Below, piece after piece: positions 8,892-16,321 of a DNA stretch of 64,000 nucleotides (position 1 is the stretch's first letter; each line of letters opens with the position of its first letter). Below the pieces are notes generated by a model, which was given only the letters and a program-made list of their open reading frames with translations, was not told where the DNA came from and did not search any database. Origin of the DNA: Deinococcus sp. QL22 (GTDB taxonomy: Bacteria > Deinococcota > Deinococci > Deinococcales > Deinococcaceae). The stretch spans positions 124,001-188,000 of the forward strand of contig NZ_CP097155.1 of assembly GCF_023370075.1 (NCBI RefSeq), given 5' to 3'. The position numbers and the translations under genes are program-made.

Positions 8892-9662
8892 AGTCGTGGA
8901 TTCAACGTAATGACGCGTTGTAGCGATGAATGAACATCCAGATCAAGAGTTCAAGATGCTCTTGCTTGCGGCTAAAGGACAGGCTCTTGCGCACCAAATG
9001 GGCGACTCGGAGCCGCAAGGTAGCGTTGAACCGTTCGATATGTTGTGTCCCGCCGATGACGTGCAGCGCACCAAAAACAACGCTTTTATAGGCACTCAGG
9101 CCGTCGGTATGACACACGGCATCGAGATAAGGGGGAGGAAGGCTCTGCCACAATCCGAAGGCTCCAACAACATCTCGGTTTCCGACGAAACAGCCAACGA
9201 TCTGGCAGGTGGCACGGTTCATAGCGAGCCAAATCCAGCATGTCTTTGTCTGCCGTGTCACAAAGGTGCATAACTCATCGCACTCCAGCACCAGCCCCAC
9301 TGGTGCTGGAGTGCTTACACTTTTTTTGTGACAGGTGATTCGAGCTCGATGGTGTGTGGCACGGCCTTGATCAAAGATTGAAGGTGGCGGCGGAACCAGC
9401 TCCGACTGACCCCAACGACGCGGCAAATGCCGCGATGAGACAGGCGTTCGGACAGCAAGCGGTCGACCAAGATGACCGTTTCGGGGGAAACCGGAGTTCG
9501 GGTGTGGTTTAGGGTGAACTGATGCCGGCAGACCCGGCAGAGGTATCGCTGTTTGCCGGTGTGGGCATGACCGTTTTTGACGATGTAGACGCCATCACAC
9601 GCTGGACACGTCAGACCGTTCATGCTCTATTAAACCTCAATCATTCCTAAGAAACCACGACC
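8892..9662 (-). mobile_element. IS1-family element, 771 bp
   Basis: The inverted ends read AGTCGTGGATTC on the left and GGTCGTGGTTTC (complement) on the right. Both ends abut the 8-bp duplication GGGGGCCT. Total length matches the 768-bp IS1 type. It lies between the two response regulator paralogues. Confidence 0.9.
8902..9623 (-). CDS. IS1 transposase InsAB', made by -1 frameshift
   Basis: The upstream frame (ATG 9623 to stop 9315) is InsA-like: a zinc-finger CPAC...CRVC followed by a helix-turn-helix. The downstream frame continues into the InsB-like catalytic part (LECDELCTFV, HTDGLSAYKS, ERFNATLRLR) to 8902. A run of seven A residues (T7 at 9321-9327 on the plus strand) sits at the crossing and supports a -1 shift, the known way IS1 makes its fusion transposase. 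All catalytic motifs look intact, so the element may be functional. Confidence 0.85.
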
Positions 9663-9713
9663 GGGGGCCTGCATCCGTTGACCCCCGCTGCATACCGCGC
9701 TAGTATGTTCAAC

Positions 9714-9742
9714 ATCAAAGGCGACCCGTGAGGATCGCCTTT
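9714..9742 (-). terminator. Bidirectional hairpin terminator after response regulator 2
   Basis: A near-perfect AAAGGCGA/TCGCCTTT inverted repeat, about 55 bp beyond the regulator stop. The partner hairpin at 8274-8305 sits at the same place behind the other paralogue. Confidence 0.65.
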
Positions 9743-9796
9743 CTTCTTTGGGATCGTTACGCGCCGTCACAATCCCGGCTCAGCGAAGAATGATTG

Positions 9797-10261
9797 TCAA
9801 CGGCTCAGCGGCACTTCTTGCAGGATGTCTAACGCACTTGGCGAAGGCCAGCTCATCAAGCGGGTTCTCGTCCAAAACTCGACCAAGCTTTTCATCTGTT
9901 TAAGCAAGTCGGAAAAGTGTCCAGACTTCACCAGATACGCACTGGCAAAGAGTGCGTACGCCTGCATGACGTCTGACTCATCCATCGAAGTCGTCAGCAC
10001 GACGACCGGAATACACTTGAGTTTGGCATCCGCCTTCATCGCCTTCAACACCTCGAATCCATTCATTCCAGGCATGTTGATGTCCAGTAACACCACGTCA
10101 GGACACAGAGCGTCAGAGTGCTGCATGGCATCAAAAGCTGCTTTTCCATCTGAATAGGTGGTCACCTTCACTTGAGCGGCAAAGGTTTTGAAGACCTCTT
10201 CCAAGAGGAAAAGCTCGGAACGATTGTCATCAATGACGGCAATGCGGAGAAGCCGGGTCAT
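9797..10261 (-). CDS. Single-domain response regulator, copy 2
   Basis: 154 aa, paralogous along its full length to the product of 8347-8811. D11-D12, D60 (VVLLDINMPGMNGFE), T90/T91 (VLTTS) and K112 (LVKS) are conserved, so it should be phosphorylatable. It lacks an output domain and probably acts through protein contact or as a phosphate sink. The two genes lie in tandem with an IS1 between them, suggesting a gene duplication that included the terminator hairpin. Confidence 0.88.
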   Translation of the reverse strand: MTRLLRIAVIDDNRSELFLLEEVFKTFAAQVKVTTYSDGKAAFDAMQHSDALCPDVVLLDINMPGMNGFEVLKAMKADAKLKCIPVVVLTTSMDESDVMQAYALFASAYLVKSGHFSDLLKQMKSLVEFWTRTRLMSWPSPSALDILQEVPLSR

Positions 10262-10349
10262 AGGAGTTCCATCCGTTCAGAGTGCGCCTCTGGTTCATGA
10301 GTCACAGGTAGAGAACTACACCGCCTGCATCCCGCATTCCATCAGCGCG

Positions 10350-10520
10350 CTATTCGTCGTCTCCGGTGTCCATATTTTCAGATGACTGATTTACCGAAGA
10401 AAGACAGCCCAGTTCTCTCTCGGCCTCGCGTTGGAAGAACTGTTCTAGTTCCTGTTGGAGTGTTGCAGAACGCTCCAGCAGTTCTTTGGCTGTTTGCAAC
10501 ACGTCCTCGTCGTCTGCCAC
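10350..10520 (-). CDS. Possible small acidic helical protein, 56 aa
   Basis: A GTG at 10518-10520 opens a frame with codon use like real genes: DDEDVLQTAKELLERSATLQ, then ELEQFFQREAERELG, ending with an acidic tail and TAG at 10350-10352. It is upstream of response regulator 2 on the same strand, 88 bp apart, so the two may be co-transcribed. The helix resembles the tail of a chemoreceptor or kinase linker and may be a remnant. No strong ribosome binding site is seen. Confidence 0.4.
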   Translation of the reverse strand: MADDEDVLQTAKELLERSATLQQELEQFFQREAERELGCLSSVNQSSENMDTGDDE

Positions 10521-10717
10521 GCTTCAGCTTAGTGAAACCTGTAAGCATGAATACGAATGTGCGGGATAAAACCTGAAGGTGTCCTTCATGACGGCCGATC
10601 TGCTCGGGCATGAGTGGATGCAGAGGGCGTGTTCCCTCTCTCCCGGCCTTCCCCACCCCCAGATTCCTGAGGCCGACTGAAGGGCTGTTTCTTCCCGTCA
10701 GACTCCACACTGAGGGC

Positions 10718-10909
10718 ATGAACGTGCTCCCCACTGTGTTGATGGGCAGCGCCTGCGCCCTGAGCGTGGTGACGTTGCTCCTGCTCTCTACCGGTAACCT
10801 CTGCGCCATGACCGCGACGGCGGTCGCGGCACTCTTGCTGGCCGCCCTGGCCATTCCCACCCTCGACCAGCAAGAAGAGGCCGATTCCACTCTTCCTCTT
10901 GATCGCTAG
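10718..10909 (+). CDS. Small membrane protein, 63 aa, copy 1
   Basis: Two hydrophobic segments (VLMGSACALSVVTLLLLS and TATAVAALLLAALAIPTL) are joined by a short GNLCAMT turn and followed by an acidic tail (QQEEADSTL). This predicts a two-helix inner membrane protein. A paralogue with the same layout lies at 54050-54229. The ATG is preceded by GAGGG at close spacing. Function unknown. Confidence 0.6.
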   Translation: MNVLPTVLMGSACALSVVTLLLLSTGNLCAMTATAVAALLLAALAIPTLDQQEEADSTLPLDR

Positions 10910-10963
10910 ACGGCTGCCTGCACCTGCCCCAAGACCTACACGTGCGGCCGAGGAAGGATGCGG

Positions 10964-11809
10964 TCACTGTTTCGGCTCCGCCAGGCGCTGGCGTAAGTCC
11001 CTCAAGTATTGCTGGAGCTGTTCCGTCGCCCGGCCCAACGCCTGCCGCTGGCCCTGCGTCACGCCCCCTTCATCTTCTAACCGGGTGATCTCCCGCTGAT
11101 TCACCGCGTTTGTCTCCTCCAGCTCAGCCACCTGCTCTCGGGCCGCCTGTGCTTCCTCTATCAGCGCCTGTTTCTGAACGGCGTGGCTCTGCCCTTCCCC
11201 TTCCAGACTCCGGATATGCTTCAGTGCCTCGGCCGCCTGACGTTCCAGCTCCATCAACTCTTGTTCCCCCCGTTCATGCGCCACGTGCTGCAAGCGGCGC
11301 GCCGCTTGAGCGCCCACCTGTTCCAGTTGGGCAATCTGTTGCAGGGAGTGGGCTTGCCCCACCGCGGCTTGGATGATGTCTTCGAGATCTTGCACCTGCC
11401 GGTGAACCGACTCGCTCAAGGTGGTCAGCAACTGACCACTGACCTGCTCCAGTGGGGTTTCGCGCACTTGAGCGAGGGTCTGTTGAATCTTGAGGCGCAG
11501 GTGATGGGCCGTTTCAATCTGCACTCGTCCAGAAAAGATAATCTTCCTCAGCTCGGTCTGGTGTTCGTGGGCGAGGGTGCCCACCTGGGCCAATGGGGTG
11601 GCCCGCTGTTGGTCGAGGGTAGAGGCCACCACTTCCCGGAGCACTTGCGTGACCACCAGTTGTTCACGTCCAGCATCAATAATCTTGTCCAAAATATCGA
11701 GCTGAGTCAGTCCTGCTGCCCCGACATGCCTCCGGGCAGAGGACGAGGACCTCCGCTCCTCGTGGGCATCAATCTCAGGGGGCAGCGTGTACTCATCCGG
11801 TGGAGCCAT
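10964..11809 (-). CDS. Coiled-coil protein of inverted two-gene module, copy 2
   Basis: 281 aa, matching copy 1 (5426-6271) along its whole length and with the same N-terminal layout: PP.....LPPE.D, then ARRHVGAAGL. Long helical Glu/Gln-rich heptads follow, ending ELEETNAVNQREITRLEDE and a Gln-rich tail. No membrane segment. It is read after the 73-aa paralogue gene with a 54-bp gap. Identity to copy 1 is only moderate, so the duplication is old and both copies seem to be under selection. Function unknown. Confidence 0.75.
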   Translation of the reverse strand: MAPPDEYTLPPEIDAHEERRSSSSARRHVGAAGLTQLDILDKIIDAGREQLVVTQVLREVVASTLDQQRATPLAQVGTLAHEHQTELRKIIFSGRVQIETAHHLRLKIQQTLAQVRETPLEQVSGQLLTTLSESVHRQVQDLEDIIQAAVGQAHSLQQIAQLEQVGAQAARRLQHVAHERGEQELMELERQAAEALKHIRSLEGEGQSHAVQKQALIEEAQAAREQVAELEETNAVNQREITRLEDEGGVTQGQRQALGRATEQLQQYLRDLRQRLAEPKQ

Positions 11810-11863
11810 CAGGCAGGGTAAGCGCTGGTGAGCGTCCGGGTGGAGTGGAGAGGGCGTTTCACC

Positions 11864-12085
11864 TCAGACCCAGGCATGGGCCATCCACAGGGCGCCGGGC
11901 GTTCTGGCTTGACTCAGGCGAATCACCGTGCCCTGCTCGTCCTCCCAGACTTGTACCTGCTCACCGCCGGGCATGTTGAGTGCGTTGTCATGGGCGGTAT
12001 AGCGATCTAAGCAGTAGACCAGTGTCACGACTCGGTCTTCGGTTTCCACCAGCACCTGCTCACCATTATGCCTTAGTACGTTCAT
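11864..12085 (-). CDS. 73-aa protein of inverted two-gene module, copy 2
   Basis: Paralogue of 5154-5375 with the same length. Conserved points are the start MNV, CLDRY.AH.NAL, PGGEQVQVWEDEQGTVIRLS and the final aromatic (HAWV). It is probably a small beta-rich cytoplasmic protein. It is first in a two-gene module with the coiled-coil gene. The two modules face each other at the borders of a 6.9-kb segment (5154-12085). Confidence 0.75.
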   Translation of the reverse strand: MNVLRHNGEQVLVETEDRVVTLVYCLDRYTAHDNALNMPGGEQVQVWEDEQGTVIRLSQARTPGALWMAHAWV

Positions 12086-12267
12086 GGCTTAGGCTAGAAC
12101 AGCGGGATATCCCACAATGAAGTGCGTCTTGCCCATAGCTTCACAGGTGCGAAACGTTTTGCCCTGGCCCAGAGATTGAAGACGCCCTCCAGTCCAGTCT
12201 CCGGCACGGCCAAGCTCTCGCTCAGGGGCTGCTTGTTACCGACAGAAGCCCGGCTGATCATGGTGGG

Positions 12268-12380
12268 GGCGCCCTGGGGTTTGGGGAGACCTGCTCCCGC
12301 CGCAGCGTGCGTGGAGTGTCACCGAGAGCAGGAGAGACGATAGAAAACCTATCCCTGATACCCTCTCCTCCTTACCTTCC
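12268..12380 (+). ncRNA. Structured-RNA-like repeat, copy 1
   Basis: Copies are at 12268-12380, 19164-19275 and 21551-21655. An outer helix pairs CCTGCTC with GAGCAGG, and an inner hairpin pairs CCGC with GYGG around a conserved AGCGTGC loop. The third copy changes the outer helix to CUACUC/GAGUGG and keeps pairing. Copies 1 and 2 are followed within about 20 bp by a terminator hairpin, so a small RNA of about 150 nt is possible. No promoter was confidently seen. Confidence 0.45.
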
Positions 12381-12393
12381 GCACACGACTCTG

Positions 12394-12440
12394 CAAACCG
12401 CCCCCGCCCCAGCTCCGGCTGTGGGTGGGGGCGGTTTTTC
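12394..12440 (+). terminator. Strong UUCG-family terminator
   Basis: Long arms (AAACCGCCCCCGCCCC / GGGTGGGGGCGG) around an AGCTCCGGCT core are followed by TTTTTC. It ends plus-strand transcription from the structured repeat and may also act in reverse for the lipoprotein gene. Confidence 0.75.
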
Positions 12441-12475
12441 GTAGCGAGGTCAGGCAGTGTGCCGCTCAGCGAAGT

Positions 12476-13927
12476 TTAGTACTGTCCGCTATAGGCTTCA
12501 ACCAGAATGGCGGAATCGTTCGTGTTCTTGATATGCATATAGATCTCGCCCGTCGGAGAACCGAAACCGTACTCAATGGAATAATCATAGTAGTTTTGCG
12601 CAAAGGCCCGTTGATCCAGGCGACTCGTTCCGATGGTGGCCGTCATGCCTGGACCGTTCAAGTTATAAGCGTAGGTGACGTTCCCGCCTGTGTAGCCATC
12701 CGTGTTGACCTTGACCCACAACTCGCTGTTCGCAGGCATCGTGACGTCTTGATAGTCGTAACCACCACGGTTCGCGTAGTCGAGCAGCACGTCATAGTTG
12801 TTGAGGGGCGCGGCAGCCACAGAGACCGTCTGATCCGCGCGGGTTTCGTTGCCCGAGCTGTCAGACACGATGACGCTCAAGTCATGGCTGCCCGTCGTGG
12901 TAGGCACCCAAGTGGTGTTCCAGTGGCCGGTCTCATCCATCGTAATAGCGGTGACGTTGTCGCTCGCCACATTGCTTGCGACCAACGCGTTATCGTCATA
13001 CACGCGGATCTCACTGAGCATCACATCATCGGTGGCCGTGCCGCTCAACGCACTGGACGCGCCGACCGCCGCATTACTCACCGCGTTGAACATCAGGGTG
13101 GGCATGACGGTGTCCGCGACCAGGGCGTTGGTTTCGATAGCTTTGCTGAAGTCCAGCGTGGTGGGCCCGTACACGGCGGTGTCGGTGCCCGCAACTTGTG
13201 TCCAAGCGTTAAAGCTGGCCGTGACATTCAAGGTGCTGTCTTCAGCTGTGCCGCGGGCGGTCAGGTTGATGCCGATTTTGCTGCCGGCGTTGGTCAGCAC
13301 GGCGTCGCTGGCGTTGCCCAGGGTGTAGGTGACGTTGCCGATGTCGGTGGTGGGCACGGTGGCACTCACCTCACCCACGGGCGCGATCTTGGGGGAGAGC
13401 TTAAGGTTGAAGGTCGTGTTGGTAAACAGCAAAGGCGTGTTGGTGCTGAAGTCCAGGCTGCTGCTGGCTTTGTCAAAGACGGCGTGGAACTTCAGACGCA
13501 CGACCGCGCCGTCACCTTGAATCGTGGCGGTGTTCTCGGTGGCGGGACCGTACGCGAGCAGGGTGCTGCCGGTGGCGCCATCCTTGGCGGCGGTTTCGAA
13601 GGAGTAGGTGCCAGCGGGGAGCAGCAGGGTCTGGTGGAAGGCATTGCTAACGTTCAGGGTCAGGGTTTTGGTGCCGGTGCCAGTGGGGTCAAAGGTGGTG
13701 CCGTTGAAGGCCACGAGCTGGTTCTGGCTGTCACGCACGTTCACGTTGAAGAACAAGGGCCCTGCATTGCCGGTCAGGCCTTGGGCACGCAAACCACCGA
13801 GGGCAGCGACGTCAACCTTGACCAGGGGGCCGGTGGCTCCGGGGGTACCGGGAGTGCTGGGAGCACCACAGCTGGCAAGCACCAGAGCAAGGGACATGAA
13901 CGCGAAGGCAGTGGGGGTTTTGCGCAT
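12476..13927 (-). CDS. Secreted lipoprotein with Ig-like domains, 483 aa
   Basis: A type II signal peptide is clear: MRKTPTAFAFMSLALVLASC with the lipobox LASC, Cys at residue 20. A low-complexity Pro/Gly/Thr linker follows. The body is Ser/Thr/Asn-rich with beta-strand text, and residues about 300-400 look like a bacterial Ig-like fold (LSGTATDDVMLSEIRVYD, then HDLSVIVSDSSGNETRADQ). The last 100 residues are Tyr/Gly-rich and may be a second beta-domain. It should be anchored to the membrane or outer layer facing outward. CAGGAG precedes the ATG. The terminator at 12394-12440 lies beyond its stop. Confidence 0.8.
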   Translation of the reverse strand: MRKTPTAFAFMSLALVLASCGAPSTPGTPGATGPLVKVDVAALGGLRAQGLTGNAGPLFFNVNVRDSQNQLVAFNGTTFDPTGTGTKTLTLNVSNAFHQTLLLPAGTYSFETAAKDGATGSTLLAYGPATENTATIQGDGAVVRLKFHAVFDKASSSLDFSTNTPLLFTNTTFNLKLSPKIAPVGEVSATVPTTDIGNVTYTLGNASDAVLTNAGSKIGINLTARGTAEDSTLNVTASFNAWTQVAGTDTAVYGPTTLDFSKAIETNALVADTVMPTLMFNAVSNAAVGASSALSGTATDDVMLSEIRVYDDNALVASNVASDNVTAITMDETGHWNTTWVPTTTGSHDLSVIVSDSSGNETRADQTVSVAAAPLNNYDVLLDYANRGGYDYQDVTMPANSELWVKVNTDGYTGGNVTYAYNLNGPGMTATIGTSRLDQRAFAQNYYDYSIEYGFGSPTGEIYMHIKNTNDSAILVEAYSGQY

Positions 13928-14249
13928 GAGAACTCCTGTTCAGCTCCTGAGAAGCTGAATGAACAGTGGCGAATGGTCAGAGGGGGAGTGCAGTGGTGCA
14001 CCACTTGCTCGGTGCCAGGTGCCCGGATACGGCGGCAGGCGTCGTTGCGTCACAACGGGACGAGGCTCATGAGGGTTTGGCTCACAAGCTTCATCTTCGC
14101 CTCATAGCGTGCAATTGCGATTCTGACTCAAACCTTACAGGCCGGGTGGCGTGTTGGGGGAAGGGGGTAAACCCGAACGGTCTTCGCCCGACTGAGATGG
14201 ACGGCAGGGTTCAGTCACCTCAAGAACACCAGACGACTCCGGCGAATCC
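13928..14249. other. Intergenic region upstream of the lipoprotein gene
   Basis: About 320 bp with no supported gene. It must hold the promoter and leader of the minus-strand lipoprotein gene. I could not fix a promoter with confidence. Confidence 0.5.
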
Positions 14250-14288
14250 GTCCCCGCCCCAGCTTCGGCTGGATGGCAGGGGCTTTTC
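14250..14288 (+). terminator. UUCG hairpin before the B pseudogene
   Basis: CCCCGCCCCAGCTTCGGCTGG with a partial right arm (GGCAGGGGC) is followed by TTTT. It lies 17 bp before the start codon of the B remnant. Confidence 0.6.
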
Positions 14289-14304
14289 CCTTTACCCTCC
14301 GCCG

Positions 14305-14470
14305 ATGCACCCGCGCGCCCTCACACCTGTCGAAGTTGCTGACCTTCTCAATGCCAACCCCGTCAAGACCAAGGGCCCGCCTGTCACGTGGAAGCCCAGA
14401 TCTGGAGCGGCGCGAGGCATTGGCCGGCTCCTTCATCTGCCCCCCCGACGTCCCCGTCAGACAGCAGTGA
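14305..14470 (+). pseudogene. Degenerate copy of gene B
   Basis: The start MHPRALTPVEVADLLN matches the conserved B start. After a frame change the text DLERREALAGSFICPPDV aligns with DLEVRSELADFLGCHPDV of the intact copy at 23165-23422. The region between is altered and the frame ends early, so the gene is dead. It lies just behind a UUCG hairpin. Confidence 0.6.
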
Positions 14471-14495
14471 GCCCCCTGCACTTAGGCTGCGGAAC

Positions 14496-14810
14496 ATGCC
14501 CTCCCAAACCCACCCCGTCCACCTGGAACAGCTCAAGCAAGATCTTGAAGAGCGCCTGCCTGCGAACTGTACCGTGTACGTGCAAGCCTGGCCAGCCAGG
14601 GAACCAGACGTTGTGACCGTCACTGTGAAGACGTATCAGGTCAACACGGCGACGCTGGCGGGGGTCGAGTTGCCTTTTGTAGCGCGGAGATGGAAGCAGA
14701 AAACACAGCAACAAGTGACTGAGGACGTGGACGCGATCGTTCAGGCGGAACTGGTGAGGGGGTTGCCGCCCAAAGGTTTTGAAGGTTTCACACGCCGCAC
14801 CCTCCACTAA
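14496..14810 (+). CDS. Hypothetical protein, 104 aa
   Basis: ATG 14496 opens a frame with mixed helix and strand text: EQLKQDLEERLPANCTVYVQ, PDVVTVTVKTYQ, then a basic RRWKQKTQQQ and a helical tail. No signal or membrane segment. A terminator hairpin follows 4 bp after the stop, supporting it as a real transcribed gene. No family recognised. Confidence 0.6.
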   Translation: MPSQTHPVHLEQLKQDLEERLPANCTVYVQAWPAREPDVVTVTVKTYQVNTATLAGVELPFVARRWKQKTQQQVTEDVDAIVQAELVRGLPPKGFEGFTRRTLH

Positions 14811-14813
14811 TAG

Positions 14814-14850
14814 ACGCCCCAGCTTCGGCTGTGGGTGGGGGATTTTTTGC
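14814..14850 (+). terminator. UUCG terminator with T-run
   Basis: CGCCCCAGCTTCGGCTGTGGG is followed by GGGGGATTTTTT. It terminates the 104-aa gene and precedes gene A copy 4 by about 117 bp. Confidence 0.75.
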
Positions 14851-14884
14851 TTTTTGTTACTGTTGCGGCATTTAAGCCTCTGAA

Positions 14885-14932
14885 GTCAGTCTCTATCTCT
14901 TACACTCAGAAGTATGAGATTCCTCACTCCCC
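14885..14932 (+). promoter_or_regulatory. Conserved leader before A genes
   Basis: A block related to CTCTCT..TAC..T..GAAGYATGAGATTCC is found before all five A genes, near 6388, 14889, 15338, 17840 and 19383, 45-80 bp before the start codons. TATGAG/TATAAG within it could be a -10 element. Its retention where the A genes differ suggests a promoter or an untranslated regulatory leader. Confidence 0.45.
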
Positions 14933-14966
14933 TGAGCCCCACCCCGCTTCTGCTGGGCTCAGCTCC

Positions 14967-15197
14967 ATGGTGACTGTTTCGGCCTGGCAAGCATGGGTTG
15001 CCGGCTTGCCGAGTGACCCAGCCGAACTTGCACAGGTCAGGGCGGAGCTGCAAGTTGAGGTTCAGCAAGCGGAGCGTCGATTGGCTGGAGTCTTGGCCAC
15101 AGGTGGCAACGGTCGGGCGCACCGAGAGACCCTGATTGAGCTGGCCAGACTGAACAGCAAACTGAGGCTGCTGGAAGCTCGTTTGGTGGCGGTTTAA
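14967..15197 (+). CDS. Small gene A, copy 4 (76 aa)
   Basis: Divergent member of the A family: AWQAWVAGLPSDPAELAQV, then AERRLAGVLATGGN and LARLNSKLRLLEARL. ATG 14967 and GTG 14970 are both possible starts; the family alignment fits either. It is bracketed by UUCG hairpins at 14814-14850 and 15252-15290 and has no B gene behind it. It is closest to copy 5 at 19460. Function unknown. Confidence 0.65.
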   Translation: MVTVSAWQAWVAGLPSDPAELAQVRAELQVEVQQAERRLAGVLATGGNGRAHRETLIELARLNSKLRLLEARLVAV

Positions 15198-15251
15198 GAT
15201 CTCACGGGCAGTTGAGTCGCACCCTTTCACTCGGGCTGCTCACACCTCACG

Positions 15252-15290
15252 ACGCCCCGTCCCAGTTTCGGCTGGAAGGCGGGGCCTCTG
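15252..15290 (+). terminator. UUCG-family hairpin between A copies 4 and 2
   Basis: CGCCCCGTCCCAGTTTCGGCT with the right arm GGCGGGGC. It lies 116 bp before gene A copy 2, the same distance as at the other copies. No T-run. Confidence 0.5.
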
Positions 15291-15405
15291 ATCACCTCCC
15301 GTCTCTTCATGAGGTTCTGGGAGTCGAGTCAGCTTCCCTCTCTACCCTGAGAAGCATGAGCTGCCTCACGTCCTCGCCTCACTGGGGCCTGCCTGTAGGT
15401 GCACG

Positions 15406-15633
15406 ATGAAAACGGGAGAATGGGCAGCGTGGGTGAACCATCTGCCAGCAGAGCCGAGCGAACTCCAACAGCTCATGGCCCAACTGCAGCGCCAAGTGGG
15501 GCAAGCAGAAGACCGTTTGGCCAACGTCTTGATCATGGGGGGCAACAGTCAAGCCCACCGGTACACCCGAATTGAGATTGCGGAGCTCAACAGCAAACTC
15601 CTCTGGCTTCAGCGTCAGGTGGCCCATGCTTGA
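15406..15633 (+). CDS. Small gene A, copy 2 (75 aa)
   Basis: Nearly identical to copies 1 and 3: the first 20 residues differ at one site (AWVNH for VWVNH), QLM replaces QVV, and the end is VAHA for VPRA. The helical core AEDRLANVLIMGGNSQAH is unchanged. Gene B copy 2 follows after 62 bp. Function unknown. Confidence 0.7.
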   Translation: MKTGEWAAWVNHLPAEPSELQQLMAQLQRQVGQAEDRLANVLIMGGNSQAHRYTRIEIAELNSKLLWLQRQVAHA

Positions 15634-15695
15634 ATGCTGCGCTGCTCTCAGGCCGGGTCAGAATGAGCAGCGGATAGAGCGCTGAGTGGGGCTTG

Positions 15696-15959
15696 ATGCA
15701 CCCGCGTGATCTCACCTCTGCCGAACTCGCTGACTTGCTGGACGATGCTTACCGCGCAGACCGGAGTTTAGGAACCGCTGGTCTTGATGCCAAGGTGCGG
15801 CTTGAGCTGGCCGATCATCTGGGCTGCCATCCTGAGAGACAAGCACAGGTCTGGGAGGCTTGGCAGAAGCTGCTGATCTTAGAAGGCGACGTGGAAGAAG
15901 GGGACGCTCTGTTCTGGCTGAACGTGGAGTTTGTGAAACCGTGCCCGGAACAGAGTTGA
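15696..15959 (+). CDS. Small gene B, copy 2 (87 aa)
   Basis: MHPRDLTSAELADLLDDAYR at the start and VEFVKPCPEQS at the end. It differs from copies 1 and 3 at several sites but keeps the GCHP and PCP cysteines and the Trp positions, which suggests protein-level selection. ORF C copy 2 lies 78 bp downstream. Function unknown. Confidence 0.7.
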   Translation: MHPRDLTSAELADLLDDAYRADRSLGTAGLDAKVRLELADHLGCHPERQAQVWEAWQKLLILEGDVEEGDALFWLNVEFVKPCPEQS

Positions 15960-16037
15960 AGCCCCGCTATAACAATGCCGCGACAGGGAGATTTTTGTTG
16001 TCAGGATCTGGAAAGAAGTTCAGGTGCACGCTGGATC

Positions 16038-16109
16038 ATGCCAAAAGAAAGGCCAACCCCGCCGCCCCCAGTCCCTGAACCAGACACCAGTGCCGGTAAA
16101 GGCGGGTGA
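16038..16109 (+). CDS. Proline-rich micro-ORF C, copy 2 (23 aa)
   Basis: MPKERPTPPPPVPEPDTSAG followed by KGG and TGA. Compared with copy 1 the changes are mostly silent or conservative, but the stop comes earlier. Translation is uncertain. Confidence 0.35.
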   Translation: MPKERPTPPPPVPEPDTSAGKGG

Positions 16110-16118
16110 GAGCGGGGC

Positions 16119-16229
16119 ATGAGCGGTGACGCCGCGCAATGGACGGTGTTGGGGCTGCTCGTCAGCGTCGTGGTGCTGTCGGTGACGCTGCTCTACCGGG
16201 CCGCGAGGATGGAACAGAAGAGACGATGA
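16119..16229 (+). CDS. Possible small membrane protein D, 36 aa
   Basis: It starts 9 bp after ORF C. It has one hydrophobic segment (WTVLGLLVSVVVLSVTLLY) and then a basic tail (RAARMEQKRR), the pattern of a single-pass small membrane protein or holin-like peptide. GGGGC precedes the ATG. No counterpart is intact behind copy 1. Confidence 0.4.
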   Translation: MSGDAAQWTVLGLLVSVVVLSVTLLYRAARMEQKRR

Positions 16230-16321
16230 TCCATCGTTCTGCCCGCGTCAGCGTCACCTTGTGCTGCAATGAACACCCGCCTAGTGAGGGAAGGGGCTGC
16301 GGCTGATGGTGGGATGGCCCT

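Larger units (their letters stand above)
15279..16108 (+). repeat. A-B cassette repeat, copy 2
   Basis: It parallels 6329-7155 from the hairpin arm through ORF C, with scattered substitutions. It differs from copies 1 and 3 more than they differ from each other. Confidence 0.8.

Noticed and set aside
5154..12085. The inverted modules as ends of one large transposon
   Set aside because: No terminal inverted repeats, target duplication or transposase belong to the 6.9-kb segment; the IS1 inside has its own ends and duplication.
12425..14107. 560-aa open frame on the plus strand
   Set aside because: It is antisense to the lipoprotein gene at 12476-13927, which has a signal peptide, lipobox and ribosome binding site. 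The plus-strand text is His/Arg/Val/Gly-rich and looks like a high-GC shadow.
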